Source: DTU018 sp964618175
GTDB taxonomy: Bacteria > Bacillota > Syntrophomonadia > Syntrophomonadales > Syntrophomonadaceae
Direction of reading: 5' to 3'
Length of the DNA: 52,268 bases
Assembly: GCA_964618175.1 (NCBI GenBank)
Contig: CAZTZX010000005.1
Location: 1 to 52,268, forward strand
The position numbers were made by a program, and so were the translations under genes. Position 1 is the first letter of the stretch. Each line of letters starts with the position of its first letter. Below are positions 1 to 7,803 of the stretch, one piece after another. The notes under the pieces were generated by a model that worked only from the letters and a program-made list of their open reading frames with translations, searched no databases and was not told the origin of the DNA.

Positions 1-55
<55 letters not shown>

Positions 56-58
56 ATA

Positions 59-143
59 TGGTGGAGGGAGAAGGATTCGAACCTTCGAAGGCGTTGCCAA
101 CAGATTTACAGTCTGCCCCCTTTGGCCGCTTGGGTATCCCTCC
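59..143 (-). tRNA. tRNA-Tyr (GTA)
   Basis: A class II tRNA of 85 nt including an encoded CCA. The acceptor stem GGAGGGA pairs with TCCCTCC, the anticodon stem is CAGACTGTAAATCTG (anticodon GTA), and there is a long variable arm. It lies between tRNA-Thr and tRNA-fMet. Confidence 0.95.
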
Positions 144-158
144 GTAGATTTAGGTTAC

Positions 159-233
159 TGGAGCCGAGCACAGGACTTGAACCCGCAACCTGCTGATTAC
201 AAATCAGCTGCTCTACCATTGAGCTAGCTCGGC
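159..233 (-). tRNA. tRNA-Thr (TGT)
   Basis: A 75-nt tRNA with encoded CCA. The acceptor stem GCCGAGC pairs with GCTCGGC, and the anticodon loop gives TGT in CTGATTTGTAATCAG. It is the first gene of the tRNA cluster, starting about 7 nt after the predicted transcription start. Confidence 0.95.
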
Positions 234-246
234 TCAAGCAAATTCT

Positions 247-275
247 ATTTTAACTGCTGACATATTCAAAGTCAA
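247..275 (-). promoter_or_regulatory. promoter of the tRNA cluster
   Basis: The -35 TTGACT (270-275) and -10 TAAAAT (247-252) are separated by exactly 17 nt. The predicted start near 240 falls just before tRNA-Thr, a good housekeeping-type promoter. Confidence 0.75.
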
Positions 276-304
276 TAGAATATAAACTGGATTCCAATGC
301 CATA

Positions 305-336
305 AGAAAAGCGCCTTCCGGTTAGAAAGACGCTTC
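305..336 (-). terminator. terminator after sigH
   Basis: A hairpin with arms at 309-317 and 327-335 (9 pairs, one G-U) is followed on the minus strand by a T run. It separates sigH from the tRNA cluster. Confidence 0.75.
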
Positions 337-357
337 TTTACTGTCTTTGTATAACGG

Positions 358-1005
358 TTACAGTTCATTGCGATCTTCCAAATACTTTTCCAGCTTGCGT
401 TTCACTCTCTGTAAAGCATTGTCAATTGACTTAACATGGCGTTTCAGTTCTACTGCTATCTCCTGATAGGATTTACCCTCCAGGTAAGCCATGAGAACTT
501 TCCACTCCAGTGAACTGAGGATCTCGCCCATCTTTCGCTCAATAAAGATAAATTCTTCGCGGCTGATAATGATGTCTTCCGGGTTGGTGATTTTGTTGGT
601 AGATATTATATCCATTAAGGTTCGGTCGGATTCTTCATCATAAATGGGCTTATTCAGAGAAACATACGAATTTAGAGGTATATGCTTCTGGCGGGTAGCT
701 GTCTTGATAGCAGTGATTATCTGGCGGGTTATACAGAGCTCGGCAAAGGCCCTAAAGGAAGTGAGCTTGTCCACCTTATAATCACGAATAGCCTTAAAAA
801 GGCCTATCATCCCTTCCTGGATGATATCCTCCTTGTCCGCTCCAATAAGAAAATAAGACCTCGCTTTGGCCCTTACAAAGTTCCGATATTTATCAACCAA
901 ATATTCTACTGCAGACTGTTCGCCTTGCTGGGCTAATGCTACGATTTCCTCATCGGTCATCTCTGCATATGTAATGTAGATCTGTGCAGCGATAGAACTA
1001 TACAT
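358..1005 (-). CDS. sigH: RNA polymerase sigma factor SigH (sigma-30)
   Basis: This is the 215-residue alternative sigma factor that directs early sporulation and stationary-phase genes in endospore formers. Region 2 is visible as DKEDIIQEGMIGLFKAI followed by FRAFAELCITRQI. Region 4 is the C-terminal helix-turn-helix around SYQEIAVELKRHVKSIDNA. Length matches the Bacillus protein (about 218). The start at 1005 has GGAGG about 8 nt upstream; Met16 is a weaker alternative. A near-consensus sigma-A-type promoter lies upstream and a terminator follows. Its position after rlmB matches the Bacillus order, although the yacP gene usually found between them is not present here. Confidence 0.95.
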   Translation of the reverse strand: MYSSIAAQIYITYAEMTDEEIVALAQQGEQSAVEYLVDKYRNFVRAKARSYFLIGADKEDIIQEGMIGLFKAIRDYKVDKLTSFRAFAELCITRQIITAIKTATRQKHIPLNSYVSLNKPIYDEESDRTLMDIISTNKITNPEDIIISREEFIFIERKMGEILSSLEWKVLMAYLEGKSYQEIAVELKRHVKSIDNALQRVKRKLEKYLEDRNEL

Positions 1006-1078
1006 TCCGTCGCCTCCATTGATATGTTTTTACCTGGAAAAAACGCTGACTATGCAGCGTACTGTAGGCATTGTATCA

Positions 1079-1107
1079 ATTATAGCCACTGGTCGGTATC
1101 TCGTCAA
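1079..1107 (-). promoter_or_regulatory. sigma-A-type promoter of sigH, with palindrome over the -35
   Basis: The -35 TTGACG (1102-1107), a 17-nt spacer and the -10 TATAAT (1079-1084) give a start near 1072 and a leader of about 67 nt for sigH. The -35 is one arm of a perfect 7-bp inverted repeat, CGTCAAG/CTTGACG, at 1102-1121. Confidence 0.8.
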
Positions 1108-1150
1108 GGAAAGGCTTGACGCGGCGGGCCTTTTTTCCTACATTTTCCCA

Positions 1151-1885
1151 CTAATTGTCTCTCTGGCGCATTAATTCGTAGATAAGCAAAGCAGCGGAAA
1201 CTGAGGCATTTAAGGAGTTCACCTGTCCAAACATGGGGATACGCACCAGCAAGTCGCAATTCTCCCTGACCAGGCGCCTTATCCCCCGACCTTCTCCTCC
1301 TATCACCAAAACGGCTGGGAAAGGTATCACCGTACGGAAATAATCTTGGGGACCGGTCATATCAGCTCCAATCACCCAAAAACCGATCTTTTTAAGGCCT
1401 TTAAGGGTATTTACCAGATTGGTTTCCTGAACTACGGCTATATGTTCAGTTGCTCCGGCTGATGCCCTGACTACGGTAGGAGTAATGGCAGCGGAATGAT
1501 GACGTGGGAGTATAACTCCACTTACTCCGGCACATTCAGCTGTTCGGATTATCGAGCCTAAATTCTGCGGATCTTCAACTCCATCCAGAAGTAATACGAT
1601 AGATCTGTCCCCCGCATCGGCGGCCCGGGCAACAATATCATCCAAGTCAGCATATCCATATGCCCCCACTTCAGCCGCGACTCCTTGATGAGGAGCCTGG
1701 GGATAAAGGCGATCTAATTCGATACGGCTGGTCATATGGACAGGTATGGATTTCTCGTTGGCTAAGGTCAATATCACCTCTATACGTGGAGTGGGGCGTT
1801 CTTTTAACACATATAGCTTGTGAATCTTTCTTTGTCCGCGCATGGCTTCAGTCACGCTATTGATACCGCCCAGAATTTCTTGCAC
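1151..1885 (-). CDS. rlmB: 23S rRNA 2'-O-ribose methyltransferase, RlmB/TrmH (SpoU) family
   Basis: A SAM-dependent SPOUT methyltransferase of 244 residues; family members methylate the ribose of G2251 in 23S rRNA. All three SpoU motifs are visible: DGVEDPQNLGSIIRTAE (about 100-116), VIGGEGRGI (about 194-202) and the C-terminal IPMFGQVNSLNASVSAAL knot motif. The N-terminal 75 residues form the usual SpoU substrate-binding domain. The start is GTG at 1883-1885 with a weak Shine-Dalgarno. It lies 74 nt after thyX in a conserved cluster for translation and rRNA maturation. The exact target nucleotide is inferred from the family. Confidence 0.92.
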   Translation of the reverse strand: MQEILGGINSVTEAMRGQRKIHKLYVLKERPTPRIEVILTLANEKSIPVHMTSRIELDRLYPQAPHQGVAAEVGAYGYADLDDIVARAADAGDRSIVLLLDGVEDPQNLGSIIRTAECAGVSGVILPRHHSAAITPTVVRASAGATEHIAVVQETNLVNTLKGLKKIGFWVIGADMTGPQDYFRTVIPFPAVLVIGGEGRGIRRLVRENCDLLVRIPMFGQVNSLNASVSAALLIYELMRQRDN

Positions 1886-1959
1886 TATCTCAACCCGCCT
1901 ATAAAATAATTTGGCATTTTCTGCCCACTAAGATAACCAACCTCGGCGCTGGCATCTAT

Positions 1960-2652
1960 TTAAGACTGATCCGGCCGAAACTGATCGTCACTTACCATGA
2001 TCTGTGCATAATGGTCCCTGGGGAAGCTCTCATCATAAGGAATATTTTTAAATAATACCGGGAACTTTTCCTGGAACAGATGCAGCAATGGTATAGCTAC
2101 CTGACGCATCTGGGGGTGGGCCGGAACCGCACAGCGTAACTGGAAGAAATGGCGCCACTCACGCATATTAAAGGTCACCGCCAATTCGGTTTTTAGGCTG
2201 TTGGGAAGCACCGAACGAGCTTCCTGAGGAGAGCAACCTTGATCCAGCATCTTTATATAACAGTCTTCAGCCGCCTGGCAAGCTTGCCGCCATAAGGCAA
2301 GGCTTTCCTGGTCTTGAAGAAAAAATGGCTCAATCAGGGTTATCTCTCTTCCGAATTTGTCCTGACTGTAGTTGCAGTAGCGAGTCGATTCCTGACTGTA
2401 GGAGGCAATGCGGTGGCGCACGATTTCATGAGTGATTCCTCGGTCAACTATAAATAGCACGGTGACTTTTTCATGCTCTATCACTGATTCGTGACCACGG
2501 GACAGGATTGATTCCAAAAAACGGGGATTAAATGTATCTCCCATGCGGTCTTCTGATTTGTAGCATATACGGGCACATCGTTCCAGACGAATCAGCTTGT
2601 TCTCATCCAATTCCTCCCGGGGCACCATAACCTGCGGTTTTATTATTATCAT
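1960..2652 (-). CDS. thyX: flavin-dependent thymidylate synthase ThyX
   Basis: ThyX (230 residues) makes dTMP from dUMP using methylene-THF as carbon donor and FAD/NADPH as reductant. The diagnostic RHRX7S motif is present as RHRIASYSQES (residues 79-89), followed by TRYCNYSQ. The start ATG overlaps the mrnC stop by 4 nt (ATGA) and has GGAGG upstream, so the two are translationally coupled. ThyX is not a member of this cluster in Bacillus, so this looks like a lineage-specific insertion. A dCMP deaminase gene at 38592-38953 could supply its dUMP. No ThyA is seen in the window. Confidence 0.95.
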   Translation of the reverse strand: MIIIKPQVMVPREELDENKLIRLERCARICYKSEDRMGDTFNPRFLESILSRGHESVIEHEKVTVLFIVDRGITHEIVRHRIASYSQESTRYCNYSQDKFGREITLIEPFFLQDQESLALWRQACQAAEDCYIKMLDQGCSPQEARSVLPNSLKTELAVTFNMREWRHFFQLRCAVPAHPQMRQVAIPLLHLFQEKFPVLFKNIPYDESFPRDHYAQIMVSDDQFRPDQS

Positions 2653-3092
2653 ACCTTTTCCTCCCTTGCCTGCTTGATGGAACCGGAGTCCTCACTATCA
2701 CTAAATCCCAACGACTGGTTCACTAATTCCAATAGCCGCTGGTCATCACCTTTTAAGTATAAATAGCCCAGCAGTGCTTCAAACCCAGTACTCATCTGAT
2801 AGTCAGCTGGATCGGCATGCCGGGGAGCTATACTTTTGGCGTTGCGCCCCCGCCGGACAATATCCTGTTCCTGAGCACTGAGTTGATCATAGAGAAGTCG
2901 GATAACTCTGGCCTGGCTCCCGGCTCTAACTAATTCCACGGTGTCATGGTGGATGTCCTTTACCCGTCGATTACCGGCGGCCACCACATGAGTACGCACC
3001 AGCAGTTCAAAAACAGCATCGCCAATATAGGCCAGAACTACCGCCGAGTACTCTTTAAGAGCATTCTCATCTAATTGTTCATGATTCAGCAA
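2649..3092 (-). CDS. mrnC: Mini-ribonuclease III
   Basis: An RNase III-type catalytic domain without a dsRBD; it trims the ends of 23S rRNA in Gram-positives. Key motifs are VVLAYIGDAVFELLVR near the N-terminus, RRGRNAK in the middle, and TGFEALLGYLYL near the C-terminus, carrying acidic metal-binding residues. The open frame extends to a TTG at 3125. I prefer the TTG at 3090-3092 (147 residues), because the strong GGAAGGAG (3105-3112) lies about 12 nt before it and the length then matches Bacillus MrnC (about 143). Either start overlaps the end of cysS (14 or 47 nt). It is followed by thyX with a 4-nt overlap. Confidence 0.88.
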   Translation of the reverse strand: MLNHEQLDENALKEYSAVVLAYIGDAVFELLVRTHVVAAGNRRVKDIHHDTVELVRAGSQARVIRLLYDQLSAQEQDIVRRGRNAKSIAPRHADPADYQMSTGFEALLGYLYLKGDDQRLLELVNQSLGFSDSEDSGSIKQAREEKV

Positions 3093-4677
3093 ATTTCCAG
3101 CGAACTCCTTCCCGGGTATCTTCAATCATGATTCCCGCTTCGGTCAGCTGATCACGGATCTGATCGGATAATTCATAATTGCGGTGGGCTTTTAATGAAG
3201 AACGTACTGATATTAAATAATCAACCAGATAGCTTATCTGCGGAGCGCTCTCATAACGGAACCGACTCCCGCCTTCCAGATCTTCCACGGTAACTCCCAA
3301 ATCACGTAAAAACTCACGCGCTGAATCGGCTAGTTCATATTCTTTCTGATGCCGGGCCGTCTGGCGCAGTTTGGCCACCACTCCCAAAACCCGGTCTACT
3401 ATTTCTTCTTGATCAAGACTGGGCTTTTCCGTAAAAATGCCTAATAAATCTCCTAATTGCAAATATAGCTCTTGAGCCTGTTGCACCACTCCCTGATCGA
3501 TAGGATCGTTGGCTTCAGCCTGAGCTAGATATGCATTAATTTCATGCGCCATTTCAAACAGGTGCCCAATAGCCCGGGCTGTATTAAAATCATCATCCAT
3601 GGCGGCCATGAAATTGTCCCGCAGCTGGCTGAGGTTAGCCCAAAACTGGGCACCTTTTTTTGGCAGAGCCTGGGTGCTCGGTAGCGTCTGGCCTACAAAT
3701 TCCTCTAGCAAGGTACGAGTAGTCTTGAGACGATGCAAGGCTTTACGGGCTTCTTCTAGTTTACCGTCGTCAAAATCAAGGGGACTGCGGTAGTGGGTCG
3801 CTATCAAATAAAAGCGCACCACATCTGCCGGGTACTGGTTTAATATGTCTCTTACGAGGAAGAAATTTCCCAAGGATTTGGACATCTTCTCATGATTGAC
3901 TGTAATAAAACCGTTGTGCATCCAGTATCGAACAAAGGGTTGACCGGTTAAAGCTTCCGCCTGAGCAATTTCATTTTCATGGTGCGGGAAAATCAGATCA
4001 CTACCCCCACCATGAATATCAATAGTCTCACCTAGATAATGAGTCGACATGACCGAACATTCAATGTGCCAGCCAGGCCGACCTTTTCCCCAAGGACTAT
4101 CCCAGGCTGGTTCCCCCGGTTTGGCAGCTTTCCATAGGGCAAAATCCATGGGATCTTCCTTTTGTTCATTTACATCTACCCGGGCACCGGCCCGCATATC
4201 ATCCAGGGATCTTCCGGATAGTTTTCCATAGTCGGCGAAGGCCCGTACCCGATAGAAAACGTCGCCCTGGAACTCATAAGCAACTCCTTTTTGGATCAAT
4301 CCGGCTATAGCCTCCACGATCTCAGGAATATGCTCACTGACCCGAGGATGCTTTTGGGCTGGTTTAATCCCTAGATCTTGCGCATCGCGATAGTATTCAT
4401 CTATATAACGCTGGGCTAAATGAAGGGGGTCCTCGCCTTCTTCATGGGCTCGCTTTATTATTTTATCGTCAACATCAGTAAAGTTCTGAATGTAATTCAC
4501 CTTGTGACCACGATACTCCAAATAACGGCGTACCGTATCAAATACTACCAAGGGACGAGCATTGCCCAGATGAATTAGATTATAAGTGGTGGGCCCGCAG
4601 ACATACATGCTGATCTCAGGCGGTTTCAACGGCACCAGTTCTTCTTTTTGCCCGCTGGCCGTATTGTAAAGGCGCAT
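3079..4677 (-). CDS. cysS: cysteinyl-tRNA synthetase with duplicated C-terminal module
   Basis: A class I synthetase that charges tRNA-Cys. The signatures HLGNARP (HIGH equivalent) and KMSKSLGN are intact, as are the Zn-site residues in YVCGPT, HIECSVM and HHENEIAQ. The start is set at ATG 4677 (MRLYNTA), which has GAGGAG at the right distance; the ATG two codons upstream sits almost on the Shine-Dalgarno. At about 532 residues it is longer than the usual 460-470. The extra length is a second copy of the C-terminal motif that normally ends the protein: YELADSAREFLRDLG then YELSDQIRDQLTEAG, each followed by an ED..G..R.. tail. It overlaps cysE by about 60 nt and shares its T-box. Confidence 0.95.
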   Translation of the reverse strand: MRLYNTASGQKEELVPLKPPEISMYVCGPTTYNLIHLGNARPLVVFDTVRRYLEYRGHKVNYIQNFTDVDDKIIKRAHEEGEDPLHLAQRYIDEYYRDAQDLGIKPAQKHPRVSEHIPEIVEAIAGLIQKGVAYEFQGDVFYRVRAFADYGKLSGRSLDDMRAGARVDVNEQKEDPMDFALWKAAKPGEPAWDSPWGKGRPGWHIECSVMSTHYLGETIDIHGGGSDLIFPHHENEIAQAEALTGQPFVRYWMHNGFITVNHEKMSKSLGNFFLVRDILNQYPADVVRFYLIATHYRSPLDFDDGKLEEARKALHRLKTTRTLLEEFVGQTLPSTQALPKKGAQFWANLSQLRDNFMAAMDDDFNTARAIGHLFEMAHEINAYLAQAEANDPIDQGVVQQAQELYLQLGDLLGIFTEKPSLDQEEIVDRVLGVVAKLRQTARHQKEYELADSAREFLRDLGVTVEDLEGGSRFRYESAPQISYLVDYLISVRSSLKAHRNYELSDQIRDQLTEAGIMIEDTREGVRWKFAES

Positions 4678-5338
4678 CCTCATTCTCCTCTCTAATATAT
4701 TCTTCCAACCTGCGTTCTAATTGATCTATGCGGCTCTGCATGGCCACCAAGGTATCAGCGATAGGATCAGGCAACAGATGGTGCTCCAGATCCACTTCCA
4801 TTTTACCATTGGTAACTTTGGCTCCATCGCGAATTACGATCCGGCCCGGAACACCAACTACTGTGCAGCCTTCTGGCACACTCTTGAGCACGACCGAGCC
4901 GCCGCCTATTTTTACATTATCGCCAACATTAAACGATCCCAATACTTTTGCTCCGGCACTGATGACCACGTTGTTGCCGATAGTTGGATGGCGCTTGCCT
5001 TTTTCCTTGCCGGTCCCGCCCAGGGTAACTCCCTGATAGATAGTTACATTATCGCCAACCTCTGCCGTTTCTCCGATCACTACACCCATTCCGTGATCAA
5101 TGAAAAAATTCCTGCCAATTTGAGCTCCGGGGTGAATTTCTATCCCAGTATTAAATCGGCTTACATGAGAAATCAGCCGTGCTATTAAGAACATTCGATG
5201 TTTATGGAACCAATGAGCGATGCGGTGATTAACGATAGCATGAAAACCCGGGTAGCATAATATAATTTCCCACACGCTACGCGCGGCTGGATCTCTTTCA
5301 AATACAACTTGGATCTCTTCTTTTAGGATCTTAAACAT
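4616..5338 (-). CDS. cysE: serine O-acetyltransferase
   Basis: Makes O-acetylserine from serine and acetyl-CoA, the first step of cysteine synthesis. The N-terminal helical domain (FERDPAARSVWEIILCYPGFHAI) is followed by a left-handed beta helix of hexapeptide repeats with IDHGMGVVIGETAEVGDN and the catalytic His region. The start is ATG 5336-5338, ten codons inside the longest frame, because GAGGAGG lies 8 nt upstream and the resulting MFKILKEEI start matches the family. The protein is 240 residues. It is the first gene behind the Cys T-box, so cysteine synthesis and cysteinyl-tRNA formation are coregulated. Confidence 0.95.
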   Translation of the reverse strand: MFKILKEEIQVVFERDPAARSVWEIILCYPGFHAIVNHRIAHWFHKHRMFLIARLISHVSRFNTGIEIHPGAQIGRNFFIDHGMGVVIGETAEVGDNVTIYQGVTLGGTGKEKGKRHPTIGNNVVISAGAKVLGSFNVGDNVKIGGGSVVLKSVPEGCTVVGVPGRIVIRDGAKVTNGKMEVDLEHHLLPDPIADTLVAMQSRIDQLERRLEEYIREENEDAPLQYGQRAKRRTGAVETA

Positions 5339-5383
5339 GGGGTCAACCTCCTCAAATCTTTCGGACACCTTCCCATTTAACTA

Positions 5384-5420
5384 CAAAAAAGCCTTTCGTC
5401 TGCATAAGAGACGAAAGGCT
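5384..5420 (-). terminator. T-box-controlled terminator before cysE
   Basis: An 11-bp perfect stem (5390-5400 with 5410-5420) is followed on the minus strand by TTTTTT. It is the switchable terminator of the T-box leader; the T-box sequence just upstream can pair with its 5' arm to form the antiterminator. Confidence 0.9.
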
Positions 5421-5641
5421 TAACTTCCGTGGTTCCACTCTAGTTGAGCTGATGATTGGACAGCTCCACTCGTAAATGATAACGGCTTTTCACCGGATAT
5501 GCCTACTAAATATTCGGCATATCTGCTCCCGGGTGCATTTCAGCGACTTCTTTCCGAGAAAGGGCTTACAGCCGGTGACCCTTTCCTCTCTGGCAGCGAT
5601 GGACGCTTACTTCTCCCACTCACAGCATTACTTATTCGATT
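5384..5641 (-). promoter_or_regulatory. T-box leader, cysteine specifier, controlling cysE-cysS
   Basis: The T-box AGAGTGGAACCACGG is at 5427-5441 just before the terminator. In Stem I a GGG/CCC helix and an AGCG/CGCT helix flank an internal loop with AGTA on the 5' side and GAAATGCA on the 3' side, the usual specifier-loop layout. The specifier is read as UGC (5535-5537), a Cys codon. Uncharged tRNA-Cys should stabilise the antiterminator and switch on cysE and cysS. The B. subtilis cysES operon is regulated in the same way. Confidence 0.93.
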
Positions 5642-5647
5642 AGTTGC

Positions 5648-5676
5648 ATTATATGCGCCCCACCCAGAGATGTCAA
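5648..5676 (-). promoter_or_regulatory. consensus promoter of the cysE T-box leader
   Basis: A perfect TTGACA (5671-5676), a 17-nt spacer and a perfect TATAAT (5648-5653). It drives the T-box transcript, so cysE-cysS need not depend on read-through from gltX. No clear terminator is seen between gltX and this promoter. Confidence 0.88.
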
Positions 5677-5811
5677 CCGGACCGGGCAGGTAAAAATCGG
5701 TTATGATAATTAACGCCTCCTCTGGCATGCAGACTCCTGGGAAACGGGATAATGTGGGCATCGTCCCCTGCCAAATCAGCTCCAGAAACAAGGGAGGGCA
5801 ACAAGTCTCGT

Positions 5812-7260
5812 TTAGTCCCCCAAGCTCGCCAAAGCTGTTTGCAGACGCCGGGAGGTTTCCTCTCGTCCCCAAACAGCCATGATCAAGTGCAGATCCGGGC
5901 CATGTACCTGCCCGGTCAAGGCACAGCGCACCGGCATAAAAACGTCTTTGGCCTTCAGCTTCAATTCCTTGACTACCGCCTTGATACACTGCCGGTATTC
6001 ATCAGGGTTTTCATTGGACGGCAGCTGGGCAGAAAGGGTCTGCAATACCTGTTTTACTCCAGGCTGACTTAAAACCTGCCGGGCTTCTGCCTCTACGCTA
6101 GGCTGATCAAAAAAGATTGGTAATAACTGTTCAATATCTTTTAGGCACACCAGACGCTCCCGAACCGCTTGCATCAACCATTGTACCTGCTCTGAAGACA
6201 GCTCTTCCACCTGCCTGGCATAGGCGGTTGCCTCAATGAAGGGCTGCAGTCTTTTATTTAATTCTTGGGTGTCCAGCCTTTTCACATACTGCTGGTTCAT
6301 CCAGTTGAGTTTATCCAGATCGAACACGGCCGGACTACGGGAAACCCTTTCCAGATTAAAACTATCCGCAATCTGCTTTTGATCCAGGATTTCCTCCTCC
6401 CCTTCCGGAGACCAGCCTAATAGAGCCAGAAAGTTGAACAATGCTTCGGGCAGGTAGCCCAACTCCCGGTATTGAATTAATGAGGTAGCCCCATGGCGCT
6501 TGCTCATTTTCTGCCGATCCTCTCCCAGGATGAGAGATATATGAGCAAATTCGGGACGCTTAAAGCGCAAAGCTTCATAGATCATAAGCTGACGGGGTGT
6601 ATTGGCCAGATGCTCCTCGGCTCTCACCACATGAGTTATTTCCATGAGAACATCGTCTATTACTACCGCGAAGTTGTAGGTGGGGATACCGTCAGACTTC
6701 ATTATTATAAAGTCACCTATATTTTCACTTTCAAAGGTTACTTGTCCGCGTACCAGATCATGCACTACATACACCTGATTTTCCGGCACTTTGAAGCGAA
6801 TAGCTGGGGTCTGTCCACTGTCTTGATAAGCCTGTCTCTCCTCTTCAGTGAGGGAACGGCATTTTCCTGAATAACGCGGCATTTCTCCCTGGGCTAGTAA
6901 AGCTTCCCGTTCCGCTTCCAGCTCTTCCTCCGTACAGAAGCAGGGGTAAGCCAAATCCTTATCCAGTAATTCCTGGGCATAGTCCTGATATATTGATAAA
7001 CGTTCGGTCTGACGATAAGGAGAGTGGGGTCCGCCTCGATCAACGCCCTCATCCCAGTTTAGTCCTAGCCAGTGCAGGGAAGTCAGGATCTCCTCTTCAT
7101 ATTCCCGCTTGGAACGCTCGAGATCAGTGTCCTCAATGCGCAGCACCAGTTCACCTCCCTGATGAACTGCCAAAAGATAATTAAATAAAGCCGAACGGGC
7201 CCCGCCAATATGCAGAGGTCCGGTAGGACTGGGGGCAAATCTCACTCGTACTTTGTGCAT
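5812..7260 (-). CDS. gltX: glutamyl-tRNA synthetase
   Basis: A class I synthetase of 482 residues. The HIGH motif is in PSPTGPLHIGGAR near the N-terminus and the KMSKS equivalent is DRQKMSKRHG. The C-terminal helical anticodon-binding domain follows. The start is ATG 7258-7260, since AGGAGG lies 6 nt upstream and MHKVRVRFAPSPTG is the family N-terminus; the longer frame adds 19 unlikely residues. It follows ispF after 63 nt in the Bacillus order. Many Clostridia use a non-discriminating GluRS that also charges tRNA-Gln; this window does not show which type it is. Confidence 0.95.
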   Translation of the reverse strand: MHKVRVRFAPSPTGPLHIGGARSALFNYLLAVHQGGELVLRIEDTDLERSKREYEEEILTSLHWLGLNWDEGVDRGGPHSPYRQTERLSIYQDYAQELLDKDLAYPCFCTEEELEAEREALLAQGEMPRYSGKCRSLTEEERQAYQDSGQTPAIRFKVPENQVYVVHDLVRGQVTFESENIGDFIIMKSDGIPTYNFAVVIDDVLMEITHVVRAEEHLANTPRQLMIYEALRFKRPEFAHISLILGEDRQKMSKRHGATSLIQYRELGYLPEALFNFLALLGWSPEGEEEILDQKQIADSFNLERVSRSPAVFDLDKLNWMNQQYVKRLDTQELNKRLQPFIEATAYARQVEELSSEQVQWLMQAVRERLVCLKDIEQLLPIFFDQPSVEAEARQVLSQPGVKQVLQTLSAQLPSNENPDEYRQCIKAVVKELKLKAKDVFMPVRCALTGQVHGPDLHLIMAVWGREETSRRLQTALASLGD

Positions 7261-7323
7261 GGTTAACCTCCTGTTTGAAAGAACTCGGATGTTAGTATCT
7301 AAAATAGGATAACACAAGACATG

Positions 7324-7803
7324 TTAATCGGAAATTTTCTTTATCAATACTACCGCCTGCGCAGAGATCCCTTCCTGGCGCCCTTCAAATCCCAGTTGCT
7401 CCGTAGTGGTGGCTTTTACACTTACCTGTCCTACCTGTAAATGCAAAGCGGCGGCAATATTCATGCACATGGATTCAATGTAGGGAGCTAAACGGGGAGC
7501 TTGAGCAGCTATGGTGCTGTCTATGTTAAGGATCTCATAACCAGCTTGCTGCACAAGGGCAGCTATGGCAGTCAATAAATCAAGGCTGTTGGCATTCTTA
7601 AATCGTTGGTCATCATCAGGAAAATGACGACCCAGGTCGCCTAAAGCAGCGGCCCCTAAAAGAGCGTCCCCGATGGCGTGGGACAGAACGTCAGCATCAG
7701 AATGGCCCAGCAAGCCCTGGGAATGTGGTATATCCACTCCGCCCAAAATCAGCTGCCGGCCGGTTTGCAGACGGTGAACATCATAACCGATGCCGATGCG
7801 CAT
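7324..7803 (-). CDS. ispF: 2-C-methyl-D-erythritol 2,4-cyclodiphosphate synthase
   Basis: The fifth step of the MEP isoprenoid pathway, acting as a metal-dependent trimer (159 residues). The metal and substrate motifs IGYDVHRL, LLGHSDADVLSHAIGDALLG and the ATTTEQLGFEGR C-terminus are intact. The start is ATG 7803, with GGGG upstream and the standard MRIGIGYDVH N-terminus; the longer frame lacks a ribosome site. It overlaps the end of ispD by 23 nt, indicating translational coupling of the two MEP enzymes. Confidence 0.95.
   Translation of the reverse strand: MRIGIGYDVHRLQTGRQLILGGVDIPHSQGLLGHSDADVLSHAIGDALLGAAALGDLGRHFPDDDQRFKNANSLDLLTAIAALVQQAGYEILNIDSTIAAQAPRLAPYIESMCMNIAAALHLQVGQVSVKATTTEQLGFEGRQEGISAQAVVLIKKISD

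Noticed and set aside
1102..1121. The palindrome as a terminator for sigH or rlmB
   Set aside because: No T run directly follows it on either strand in the right position; it overlaps a -35 box.
4721..5188. A 155-residue plus-strand frame opposite cysE
   Set aside because: Antisense shadow of a conserved gene; no start signals and no recognisable domain.
5540..5727. A 62-residue minus-strand frame starting ATG with AGGAG upstream, within the cysE leader
   Set aside because: It runs through the promoter and the T-box Stem I and resembles no protein; the RNA structure explains this sequence.
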